6,516 nucleotides of DNA from an uncultured Pirellula sp. (GCA_903837255.1 CAILTZ010000892.1:1-6516), one strand, 5' to 3'; positions 1 to 6,516 are shown, counted from the first letter of the stretch. A program made the numbers and translations. Notes: generated from the sequence alone by a model not told the origin.

Positions 1-534
1 AACACCGCCAACACCTATGCAATGCCCGGTGGTGCTTGGGGTGCCTTTGAAAGCACCATGATCGACCTGACTCGCTACTCATCGAGCGATCAGCCGGTCA
101 TGTACTTCAACTACAACGTCCGCACTGAAAACGCCACTGCTAACAATGATGGAAACATCTTCGGCGACGGAGCGGGTCAAGCCTTTATGGACTCGTTCCG
201 AGTTTATGGTGCAGGCGAAGATGGACAGTGGGTTCTGCTGACAACCAACAACTCAGCAGGTTACGTCGACCAATCCTACGCCGACGGTTTACCCTTCCCA
301 CCCTATAGCGAATACGATGTTCCTCGAAACGGAAACCAAGATGCCTTCGGACGTAGCTTCATAACCTCCTCGGCTTTCGATAACCAAGGATGGCGTCAAG
401 CTCGCGTGAACCTTGGTCCTTTGGCCGGCAAGAGCGATGTCAAGATCCGATTTGAGTTCAATTCCGGTGGCGATTTCCGCACCAATGATCCAACCCGCGG
501 TGGGTATGAACTCTCTGCTATCCCCGGCCAGCGA
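1..534 (+). other. Domain: jelly-roll, MAM/lectin-like (residues 1-178)
   Basis: The fragment opens with TYAMPGGAWGAFESTMIDL, followed by PVMYFNYNV, DSFRVYGAGEDGQWVLL, GWRQARVNLGPLAG and VKIRFEFNSGGDF. This is the strand order of a concanavalin/MAM-like beta-sandwich: tagged 'intact' edge strands, a paired 'YFNY' strand, 'W-x-L' reporting strands, and a closing 'R-x-x-L-x-x-x-A-G' plus 'I-R-F-x-F' pair. Such domains in bacterial exported proteins usually bind carbohydrate or stabilise neighbours. An acidic, Asn/Asp/Gly-rich loop (residues 46-60) could bind calcium. The N-terminal edge is probably missing a strand or two because the window begins inside the domain. Fold assignment is by pattern only, and no substrate can be named. 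Confidence 0.6.
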
Positions 535-3500
535 ATCTCCGATGGATCGACCTTCCAGATTGTTTCTCCCACGTCGGCCGTCACCTTCGAATTCGATCTG
601 GGATTGGTGCTCAATGTCCCAAGCGGTAGGAGCTTCAAGAACGGTGATCAACTCAAGATCGGCACTGACATCTACACGTTTGCAGCGACCGCAGGGGCCA
701 AACAGATTCCGTTCTCGCTGACCGATAGCCCAGACATGATTGCTGCATCGATCAACACGGTTCTGACTGCCAACGGCTACCGAGTCCTCACGAGCACAGG
801 CTCGCGGAACATCTTGAATGTGACCCACAGAAATGGCTCGCCACTGGCCGATTCGGTTCTGCCGACCGATTACGATATGATCGGGCCCGATGATGCGATA
901 ATCACCGGAAAACCTGGAGTCGCCGCAGGAAACACGCGTGTTTCAATCGACAACACGCTTCCTGCAACGCAAACCGCTCAAAATCCGATCCTAGCTCGAG
1001 GCGATTTCTACGCAGATGGTTTGATCTCTTTTGCAGATCTTGCACCACTAAACAGATACAATACCGGAAGTGTCGCACCTATCGCAGCCTTACAGAACCC
1101 GACTGCTGCTCTGGGCCAACCAGATTACGTCGGGAATCTTGAGCCGACAGCCACCAGCCGAGGGGCCGTGTCGCTGGGCCGTGGTGGTTCAATGGTTGTC
1201 CAGTTTGCGGACAACTACCTAACTGCCTCCGGAGACAATCTTCCTGACTTGGCAGTCTACGAAGTCGGGACCTCCGAAAACGTTTTCGTCGAAGTCAGCT
1301 ACGATGGAATCACCTACACCTCCGTAGGGACTATTTCCGGCACCAACCGATACGTCGACCTGGATGCGTTCGGGTTTGGTACCGATAGCCTGCTTCGCTA
1401 CGTACGATTGACGGACGATCCGAACCAAGGTGCCAATGCCGGCAACTCGGTGGGTGCTGATATCGATGCCGTCGGTGCTCTCTCAAGCCGCCAAAGAAAC
1501 GTTCGAGATGAGATCCGTACCGCCCTAGCCGGTTCATTCAACGTCGCCGGCCAACAGAACAATACCGAAGTTTGGAGATATTACGGCGATACCATTTTGA
1601 TCTATGGATCGGCAGCTTGGCAAGTAGCCGACCCTGGCGTTCTACGTTACAGCGGCGGTGGACGTGTCGGTGATAACTTCGGCCCAGCCGATACGAATTT
1701 CCCACTCACCCAAGCAGCCCGCCGTGCATTGAGTAACGGGACCTCTCGCGGTACGCCTACAGCTCCGATGAGCGTAACGATCGATGATATCGTCCTGAGC
1801 TTTGCCGAGCGAGGAGAGATGGTAACCAACGGCCAAGCTCTGCAGCCGGTGTTTCTGCCGACCTTCCAGTATGAACTCTACGGAGGACCCAACGGAGCTG
1901 GGGCCAAGGAACTAGAAACCGGTGCCTACCAACTCGAAATGCGCACCGCCCCGGATTACGGAAAAACCGAGGGTCAAGCCCTTGCGATCGCTCCGGTACC
2001 CTTCGTTGGTCCCAAGGGTCGTACGTTTGACACCAACGATCGCTTGCTCAAAGCCATGGCCATCGATACCACGGGTCTGGCAGGCCGCATCGGTGATGGT
2101 TACTCGTTTACCGTCAGCAACGGCGTGAACGAAGTCACCTTTGAATTCAACGTGTTTACGACGGCAAACGCCAGCGATCCGGCCTACCGTCCCGAGATTC
2201 CAGGTCGGTTTCGCATCGCCCTGTCACCTAACGCATCGGACAACGAGATCGCTCTAGCGGTCCGAGATGCGATCAACGATGCTGCCGTCCGCGCATTGTT
2301 GGGGCTAACCGCAGAAAACAACGGAGATATGTTCGGCACCGCCTTGTACGATGGTGCCCACGCTTCGACGATCCAATTCAACGGAAACGCTGCATCGGAT
2401 CTGTTCGCCAACTCCGCGTTCGTTTTCAACGATGCCAACGGCAACCCTGTCCTGGTCCCTAATGCCTTGGGCAATCTCGTACCGCTTGGGTTCAACACCA
2501 TCAAGTACGGTCAGGATACCCAGTGGGGCGAAGACGCAGGCGATGCAAATATTATCCGCGACCAAGGTCAATTGATCATCTCCGGAGTCGCCGTTTCCCG
2601 CTCATCGCAGTACGGAATCAACATGATTCCGGCCCCCCGCGATCTGAGCGATCGATTCATCAACATGGATCAAATCTCCCTGCAACCCCTTGCGACTCGC
2701 CAAGTCCCGATCTCGACCGAAACCGGTAACCGACCCTACCCTGGCTCGGTTCGCAACTTGATCACCTTGAACAATAGCCGCTTGGCTCCCGGAGCGGTGA
2801 TCGTCAACAACATCCTAGCTGGCAACGCCAGCGGAGGTATCCGTGTCGGTGGCGACGTCGCGTTTGCCAACGAAGCCCCATCTCCAGTGACTGTCACGCG
2901 GATCGTTAACAATACGATCTACGGATTGAATACCGGTGCAGGCCAATCGGGCATCGAAGTCGAAGCCAATACGAGCCCAACGATCCTTAGCAATATCCTC
3001 GCGAACCTAGCTCGCGGGATCAACGTCGCCAACGATCCAGCCCTGCAAAGCTCGATTGTTATCGGTGCGAACCTCTACCAAGGCAACGCGGCGAACATCG
3101 TCCCTGCAGCACTCAACGGCTCTCAATCCTTCCCGATAACCTTGACGGCCTCCGAGCCGCTCTTCATGGACCCAACCCGCGATCGGTTCTATCTCAAAGC
3201 CCTCTCGCGTGCCATCGACTCGTCGATCGCCTCGCTCGAGGACCGCAACTTGCTCGACCAAGTTCGCTCGGCAGTGGGCCTGCCCACGAGCCCGATCATC
3301 GCTCCGGAATTCGATGCCTATGGACTTCTCCGCAGCGACGATCCGTCGGTGAGCACCCCAGGTGGTCTGGGTTCCAATGTGTTTGCCGATCGCGGTGCAC
3401 TCGACCGTGTCGATTTGGACGGCCCTCTGGCTGTCTTGCAACGTCCTTTGGACAACGATTCTGCACAGGTCGATCTCGATGGATCGAACACCTATGTGCA

Positions 3501-6500
3501 ACTCAAGTCCGGCAATATCGACTACTTCGAAATCCTTATCGATGAACGACAAGGAACCGGTCCGGATCCGCTAACGATCACCCAAGACAACGTCGTGCTG
3601 ACCGAAAACGGTCGTATGCTCAGCCCTGGCGTTGACTACGTCTTTGGATATAGCTTCAACAGCCGTACCATCCGTCTGACACCGCTGGCTGGTTTCTGGC
3701 GCCAAGACAGCGTCTATGAACTGACATTGATCAACAAGCCCACAGTACGAGTCATCGCTCCAGACGATGCCGTCAACCGAGTCGATGGCGATCGCTTCAC
3801 CGTTTCGCTCGCAGGTGGCGGAACCAAATCTCTGGAACTAGACAGCGGATTTATCCTGACGGTTCCAGCAGGGGGTGTGGCCGATGGCCAAACCTTCACC
3901 TACACACCCGCCGGTGGGGAAACCATTACCTTCGAATTCAATTCCGCAGGTAACGCGCAAACGCTGTTCAACACCAAAGTGATCTCCTTCTCGGCTAGCG
4001 ATACGCCGGATCAACTCGCGGCTAAAATCACTGCGGTCGTCAATCCGCTGATCCGCCAAAACGGATGGCCTGTCCAGGCTATCCCAGGCGGCCGCGTTGT
4101 CGTCGGCGGAAACGTCGGAGATACCATGAACGTGACGAGCTCCTCGCTTGTCCTCTCGGGCAGACCCGGCGTACAAGCCGGTGCAATTCCCGTCAAGTTC
4201 TTACCGATCAACGGCTTCGATGCCATCGCCATGTCTACGGCCTTGACCCAAGCCCTCAATCAAGTCGGCTCGGGTGTGAAAGCTTACTCGCTGGCAAACG
4301 GTTTGGTCTTCGTCGAAGGTGTCAATTCGATCACCGGCATGGCTGCCTCCTTGACGATTCCTGCTATCCAGGACTTGGCCGGAAACAACCTCCAAGCCAA
4401 CCGCGCCAACTCGCTGACCCAGTTCACCATCCTGATGCCTGAGGTTGCTGTCGATTACGGCGATGCGATCGAACGTCCGGGAACAGGATCCAATAGCAGC
4501 ACCCTCCTTGCAAACAACGGTGTTCGTCACGGCCTGTATCCAGACGATGCGAACCTGCTGGTGCTCGGTGCCTATGCCGACGGCGAAACCGACGGCCAAC
4601 CGTCCGCTGCAGCCGATGGCGACGACTTTGACTCTGCGATCGACTTTGGAACCCTTGCAAACTTCTTGAGCGTCTCGAACAAAGGTCCTGCTCGGCTCTC
4701 AACCTCTGCATTCAGCCCATCGATGGTTGGCAAGTCGATCACGATCTCGGATACCGTCTCGAAGTCGGTCACCTATGAGTTCACCAACGGTGGCTCTGTG
4801 GTAATCCCGGGTGCCCGCGCCGTGAAACTCGCCGGTGCAGTAACTGCCGCCGATGTGGCTTCAAGGTTGCAAGCGGTTATCCTCGCATCGATCCTCGATG
4901 GTAGCATCACCGGAATCCACGCAATTGCGACCGGCAACATCCTATCGCTCGGTGGTTCCAGCGGTCATCGATTCGATCTATCGAATGCTGTAGGGGCCGT
5001 TGCTCGTGTGCAATCAGGAACCAACGAAGTCCTCGTGCAGTCGGATTTGACTGGCCTTGCCGCTGGCAACACTATGTTCCTAACCGATGGTTACGGTAAC
5101 CAAGTCGGCTTCCAAGTCATCGACACCAACCCATTGGCTACCCCAACGGTTCTCGGTGTAGGAAATGTAGCTGTATCGGTCAACCTTTCGACGGTCACCC
5201 CAAACAGCTTGGCATCTGCATTGGCAGCAGCGATCAATAAAGCCATAGGCGATTCGAAGCTCAAGCTGCCGACAGTCACTGTTGTCAACAACGCCCTAAC
5301 CGTCTCGGCCGACGACGAAGAAGGTGTTCAATTCGGAAGCTGGTTCAACGCCAACTCGCTATCGACTCCAGTCATCCTGACCTCTTCTGCAACCGGCTTT
5401 GTCGATGCTTGGATCGATTGGAATCAAGACAACGATTTCGAAGACGCCGGTGAACGCATTCTATCGGCTCAACCGGTCGTGGCCGGAGCCAATACGTTCT
5501 ACGTCACGACTCCAGCAAACGCTGCAATCGGCTTTACGACCGCAAGGTTCCGACTCAGTAGCACCGGCGGTCTGTTCACCTACGGACTGGGCATCGGTGG
5601 TGAAGTCGAAGACCATCTGATCGAAGTCCTCGCCGGTTCGCCACCGGTTGCCAAAAACGACAGTTTCATCGTCGCCGAAGACAATGTACTGATCGTTCCT
5701 GCCGCGGGTGTTTTGACCAACGACACCGATTCGGATACCCAACCGGTCCAGGTCTTCGATTCGGATTTGACAACTCCCGGAGTCCAACCCGTACGCGGTC
5801 CTCAGCACGGTTATCTAACAATCTCGGCCGATGGATCTTTTGTTTACCTTCCAAAACAGGACTTCTTCGGTACCGACACCTTCGTCTACCTGGCCACCGA
5901 TCCTCGCATGACCAGCAATGTTGCCGCAACCGTGACCATCACCGTCACGCCGGTCAACGATGCTCCGGTCGCTGTCGACGATGTGGAAACCATCAACGAA
6001 GATCAAACGATCACCTGGGACGGATCACGCTTCACGGCCAATGACCGAACTCAACCGGATCGACCCGCTGGAACCGATGGAGACATCTACGATACCAACG
6101 AGTCGGGCCAAATCCTTCGTGTCGTCGATGCCGAACTCGTTACGGACCGAGGTCTGGGCGAAACGCTCACCCTCATCAACAACCGGATCACCTACACCCC
6201 ACCGACCGACTACAACAACCTGATCAACGGACCAGTCCTGGTCCGTATCCTCATCGAAGACTCCGGCGTTGCCGGTGGCGATGAACAGCCCAAGCGTCCA
6301 GGAATGGACGATATGCCTCCTACCTTGATCTACAGCACCCTGACGATCAACATCAACGATGTGAACGATCCGCCGCTGTTCAACATCCCACGGCCGACTC
6401 AGACACCTCTGGAAGACGCTAGCGTCAGTGCTCCTGGATTCCTGAACCTGATTTTCCCAGGCAAGCCCACCACCGATGATGAACTTGGTTTGGTCACAGG

Positions 6501-6516
6501 ACTGCCAGCACAAACG
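1..6516 (+). CDS. Giant multidomain surface/secreted protein (internal fragment, both ends missing)
   Basis: Frame +1 is open for all 2172 codons with uniform codon use (CAA over CAG, few TTA, CTA or ATA), so this is one continuous gene cut by both window edges. The translation is a chain of extracellular beta-rich domains: jelly-roll (1-178), repeat module (181-318), EF-hand-like loop (335-346), discoidin-like domain (368-494), conserved linker (495-696), repeat module (697-798), parallel beta-helix (848-1076), split Ig-like domain (1141-1480), split GEVED domain (1484-1877), and cadherin-like repeats (1881-2172). It has no cysteine and about 30 lysines, as is common in exported adhesins. 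The role is inferred to be adhesion, matrix formation or polymer binding at the cell surface. No catalytic site was recognised. The domain mix recalls giant planctomycete proteins, but that is from memory rather than a search. Start, signal peptide, anchor and stop lie outside the window, so total size, secretion route and regulation cannot be read. Confidence 0.96.
541..954 (+). repeat. Repeat module copy A (residues 181-318)
   Basis: This is the first copy of a module found several times in the protein. Its landmarks are DGSTFQI (181-187), VTFEFD (194-199), a second half-unit FKNGDQLKI (212-220), a helix-like segment SPDMIAASINTVL (243-255), and the closing GKPGVAAGN (303-311). The same landmarks recur in the same order in copy C (1262-1400): DGDRFTV, LELD, VADGQTF, TPDQLAAKI, GRPGVQAGA. 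It probably folds as beta-strands plus one amphipathic helix. I do not recognise a named family, and the function is unknown. Confidence 0.7.
1003..1068 (+). other. EF-hand/dockerin-like calcium loop (residues 335-356)
   Basis: The segment DFYADGLISFAD fits a 12-residue EF-hand loop, with Asp335 at position 1, Asp339 at 5, Gly340 at 6, Ile342 at 8, Ser343 at 9 and Asp346 at 12. It is followed by LAPLNRY, which resembles the helix after a type I dockerin loop. Position 3 is Tyr rather than the usual Asn or Asp. Only one loop is visible, whereas a true dockerin has two, so this may be a half-dockerin, a calcium-stabilised linker or chance similarity. It sits between module A and the discoidin-like domain. 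Confidence 0.4.
1102..1482 (+). other. Domain: discoidin-like cell-surface domain (residues 368-494)
   Basis: The segment begins with TAALGQPDYVG and continues with GAVSLGRGGSMVVQF, DLAVYEVG, VFVEVSYDGITYTSVGTI, YVDLDAFGFG, LLRYVRLTDD and finally GADIDAVGAL. This series (ALG-x-PD, SLG-x-GGS, D-x-x-VYE-G, V-S-x-DG, YVRLTD, D-x-DAVGA) is the pattern of discoidin/F5-8-like jelly-roll domains found in bacterial exported and PEP-CTERM-type proteins. These usually act in surface or carbohydrate binding. All expected strands are present, so the domain looks complete at about 125 residues. The ligand is unknown. Confidence 0.7.
1483..2088 (+). other. Conserved linker region with FAERGEMVTN motif (residues 495-696)
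   Basis: This region follows the discoidin-like domain and has no confident domain name. It starts with a segment resembling the end of a repeat module (VRDEIRTALAGSFN, 501-514, then WRYYGDTILIYG, 525-536). It continues with VTIDDIVLSFAERGEMVTN (592-610), then AYQLEMRTAPDYG (642-654) and FDTNDRL (677-683). The IDDI-x-x-x-FAERGEMVT strand looks like the last strand of a beta-sandwich, where an IDD[IV] motif commonly closes jelly-roll domains. I recall similar strings in large planctomycete proteins, but cannot verify this here. Function unknown. Confidence 0.45.
2089..2394 (+). repeat. Repeat module copy B (residues 697-798)
   Basis: IGDGYSFTVSNG (697-708) is followed by VTFEFN (712-717), a Pro-rich loop, FRIALSPNASDNEIALAV and the helix-like RDAIND (755-760). 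These are the same landmarks and order as copy A: DGxxFxV, VTFEF[DN], S-x-x-x-[TS]-x-x-x-[IL]A, AIN. It is shorter than copies A and C because the second half-unit is absent. It lies directly before the beta-helix, separated by about 50 residues (799-847) of Asn/Gly-rich sequence in which I see no domain. Confidence 0.65.
2542..3228 (+). other. Domain: right-handed parallel beta-helix (residues 848-1076)
   Basis: Short repeating turns with small and Asn residues mark a beta-helix: QLIISGVAVSRSSQYGI (857-873), VIVNNILAGNASGGIRV (934-950), VTRIVNNTIYG (966-976), GIEVEANTSPTILSNILAN (984-1002), GINVANDP (1007-1014), SIVIGANLYQGN (1018-1029). Each coil has the pattern [VI]-x-[NS]N-x-[IL]-x-x-N, then G[IL]-x-[VI], typical of PbH1 repeats. 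It ends with LFMDPTRDRFYLKALSRAID (1055-1074), a cap seen in many beta-helix proteins in which a 'dp..~fyL...S.aID' segment follows the last coil. Related folds include polysaccharide lyases and surface passenger domains. No catalytic residues were identified, so a structural or binding role is as likely as an enzymatic one. Confidence 0.75.
3229..3420 (+). other. Post-helix linker with NVFADRGALDR motif (residues 1077-1140)
   Basis: After the helix cap comes a short polar stretch (EDRNLLDQV), then PEFDAYGLLRSDDP and GSNVFADRGALDRVDLDGP, which runs directly into the Ig-like domain. The D-x-GA-[IL]-D-R phrase resembles the end of many bacterial beta-helix surface proteins ('D-x-GA-x-E'). That suggests it is the final capping strand of the helix rather than a free linker. 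No separate function is evident. Confidence 0.5.
3421..3747 (+). other. Domain: Ig-like (SbsA/Big-like), N-terminal part (residues 1141-1249)
   Basis: GPLAVLQRPLDND starts a beta-sandwich, with strands YVQLKSG, YFEILIDE, LTITQDNVVLTENG, GVDYVFGYSF, TIRLTPLAGFW and SVYELTLIN. The order 'D-N-V-x-L-x-x-x-G ... Y-x-F-x-Y ... I-x-L-T-P-x-A-G-x-W ... S-V-Y-x-L-x-L' matches bacterial SbsA-like Ig domains, which act as spacers or stalks. The expected last strand (DLAGN...FTI) is not here but at residues 1458-1477, after the module C region, so the domain seems to be interrupted. Confidence 0.6.
3784..4320 (+). repeat. Repeat module copy C with extension (residues 1262-1440)
   Basis: This is the clearest partner of copy A. 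Landmarks are DGDRFTV (1262-1268), LELDSGFILTVPAGG (1278-1291) against copy A's FEFDLGLVLNVPSG, VADGQTF (1292-1298), ITFEFN (1309-1314), SASDTPDQLAAKI (1331-1343) and SGRPGVQAGAIPV (1386-1398). Copy A closes with the similar TGKPGVAAGN. A further half-unit follows (GFDAIAMSTALTQALNQ, 1405-1421, then GLVFVEGV). The module fills the gap between the two parts of the Ig-like domain. Function unknown. Confidence 0.7.
4351..4440 (+). other. Ig-like domain, C-terminal strand (residues 1451-1480)
   Basis: LTIPAIQDLAGNNLQANR is followed by TQFTILMP. A 'DLAGN-x-L' turn and a closing 'FTI' strand are the usual end of SbsA/Big-type Ig domains. I therefore read this as the missing last part of the domain that started at residue 1141, displaced by about 200 residues of module C sequence. 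The alternative is that it closes module C itself. Confidence 0.5.
4450..4629 (+). other. GEVED domain, N-terminal part (residues 1484-1543)
   Basis: The segment starts with VDYGDA, then STLLANNGVRHGL, LVLGAYADGETDGQPSAAA and DGDDFD. This is the standard opening of GEVED-type modules: DYGDAP, a 'TLLADNGARH' strand, then 'LG-x-x-x-D-x-E-x-DGQPS-x-x-A-x-GDD'. The Asp/Glu cluster is likely to bind calcium. Such modules occur in tandem or singly in large bacterial surface proteins. The expected continuation (DE[DE]GV) is not adjacent but appears at residue 1771, so the domain looks interrupted here. Confidence 0.75.
4711..4986 (+). repeat. Degenerate repeat module copy D (residues 1571-1662)
   Basis: FSPSMVGKSITISD (1571-1584) and VTYEFTNGG (1590-1598) parallel the DGxxFxV and VTFEF landmarks. 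VTAADVASRLQAVILAS (1614-1630) takes the place of the AxxIN helix, and ILSLGGSSGHRFDLS closes the unit. The DG pair and the IN pair are lost, so the match is weaker than for A to C. It lies in the sequence that separates the two halves of the GEVED domain. Confidence 0.5.
5011..5310 (+). repeat. Degenerate repeat module copy E (residues 1671-1770)
   Basis: LAAGNTMFLTDGYGNQVGFQVID (1686-1708 in two strands, MFLTD and VGFQVI), then VAVSVNLSTVTPNSLASAL, AAAINKAIGD (1742-1751) and VTVVNNALTVSA (1759-1770). The AAAIN helix and the closing hydrophobic strands agree with copies A to C. The TFEF strand is replaced by GFQV. It ends exactly where the second half of the GEVED domain begins (DDEEGV). Confidence 0.5.
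5311..5631 (+). other. GEVED domain, C-terminal part (residues 1771-1877)
   Basis: DDEEGVQFGSWFN opens the second half. It continues with GFVDAWIDWNQDNDFEDAGE, then FYVTTPANAAIGFTTARFRLSS, and closes with GIGGEVEDHLIEV. The signature GEVED appears as GEVEDH at residues 1867-1872. The Asp-rich D-x-N-x-D-x-D loop (1806-1812) is the usual calcium-type site, and 'P-x-x-A-x-x-G-x-T-x-ARFR' is the characteristic strand pair. This is the most secure domain identification in the window. The family is known from bacterial surface proteins, often with Ig or cadherin-like neighbours, as here. Its precise ligand is not established from sequence. Confidence 0.88.
5641..5955 (+). other. Cadherin-like/Ig-like tandem repeat 1 (residues 1881-1985)
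   Basis: PPVAKNDSFIVAEDN starts the repeat, followed by GVLTNDTDSD, GPQHGYLTISADGSFVYLP, DFFGTDTFVYLATD and VTITVTPV. The landmarks ND-x-x-x-[VT]-x-ED, VL-x-NDTD, HG-x-L-x-x-x-x-DGSF-x-Y-x-P and F-x-GTD-x-F-x-Y define the bacterial cadherin-like/VCBS-like (Big_9/Cadherin_5 type) repeat. The repeat looks complete. These form calcium-stiffened stalks in adhesins. Confidence 0.85.
5956..6354 (+). other. Cadherin-like/Ig-like tandem repeat 2 (residues 1986-2118)
   Basis: NDAPVAVDDVETINEDQT begins the second repeat; FTANDR stands for the usual LLANDTD turn, and RITYTPPTDYNN and VLVRILIEDSG supply the Y-x-P and final strands, ending with LTININ. Two extra polar segments (about 2017-2039, with DGDIYDTNESG, and about 2087-2106, with GGDEQPKRPG) make it roughly 30 residues longer than repeat 1. 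They are probably surface loops. Confidence 0.75.
6364..6516 (+). other. Cadherin-like/Ig-like tandem repeat 3, partial (residues 2122-2172)
   Basis: NDPPLFNIPRPTQTPLED repeats the ND-x-P ... x-x-x-x-ED opening of the two preceding repeats. The window then ends 51 residues into the unit. The section after LED (FLNLIFPGKPTTDDELG) is already unlike repeats 1 and 2, so this may be a variant subtype. It shows that the tandem array continues downstream of the window. Confidence 0.6.

Noticed and set aside
289..828. Long minus-strand open frame of 179 codons
   Set aside because: It is exactly antisense and codon-in-register to the main frame. In that register, antisense stops arise only from sense TTA, CTA and TCA codons, which this gene rarely uses, so long antisense frames are expected by chance. 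The translation has no recognisable domain.
3007..3552. Minus-strand open frame of 181 codons, the longest antisense frame
   Set aside because: Same register and same cause as the 289-828 frame; it lies opposite the beta-helix end and Ig-like coding sequence, which shows clear domain patterns on the plus strand.
1984..3795. GCGATCGC octamers at 1984-1991 and 3788-3795, resembling the cyanobacterial HIP1 element
   Set aside because: Only two exact copies in 6.5 kb, in a gene generally rich in GATCG through its codon choice (GCG ATC GC, GGC GAT CGC). This is too sparse to indicate a cyanobacterium.
587..3945. Repeated TTCGAATTC-like strings at the VTFEF motifs as a possible DNA-level repeat
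   Set aside because: They are short, differ in synonymous positions (TTC versus TTT) and are explained by the repeated Phe-Glu-Phe protein motif rather than by DNA duplication.
4065..4442. Plus-strand open frame of 125 codons in another frame
   Set aside because: Its translation is Arg/Pro/Cys-rich and without domains, and it overlaps module C coding sequence completely.
6025..6513. Minus-strand open frame of 162 codons near the right edge
   Set aside because: Again the in-register antisense shadow, opposite the well-supported cadherin-like repeats.
1..6516. RTX nonapeptide (GGxGxDxxx) arrays, LPXTG or PEP-CTERM anchor, CRISPR array, tRNA, promoter or terminator
   Set aside because: I looked for each and found none; the whole window is coding, and the protein termini where anchors would occur are not included.

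Overview
The window lies inside one very large protein-coding gene. Reading frame +1 has no stop codon from base 1 to base 6516 (2172 codons), and neither the start nor the end of the gene is present. No intergenic DNA, promoter, RNA gene, terminator or mobile element is visible. Residue numbers below count from the first codon of the window.

The encoded fragment is a mosaic of extracellular-type beta-rich domains. In order they are: (1) a jelly-roll, MAM/lectin-like domain; (2) a first copy of an internally repeated module, with hallmarks DGxxF, VTFEF and an AxxIN helix; (3) a single EF-hand/dockerin-like calcium loop; (4) a discoidin-like cell-surface domain; (5) a conserved linker region containing FAERGEMVTN; (6) a second module copy; (7) a right-handed parallel beta-helix; (8) an Ig-like (SbsA-like) domain that appears to be split by a third module copy; (9) a GEVED domain that appears to be split by two further degenerate module copies; (10) two cadherin-like/Ig-like tandem repeats and the beginning of a third.

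The protein fragment has no cysteine and only about 30 lysines, and it is rich in Asp, Asn, Gly and Thr. That fits a secreted or surface-anchored, probably calcium-stabilised, giant adhesin or matrix-like protein. No secretion signal or anchor can be seen because both termini lie outside the window.

The likely source is a planctomycete, most plausibly of the Rhodopirellula/Pirellulaceae type. This is inferred from remembered similarity of the domain combination (jelly-roll, beta-helix, NVFADRGALDR-type linker, Ig-like, GEVED, cadherin-like) to giant proteins of that group. The moderate GC content and the preference for CAA, TCG, ATC and CGA codons are compatible with it. No database search was possible.

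I do not see a new multi-gene system. What deserves a second look is the repeated module, which seems to sit inside two different host domains.
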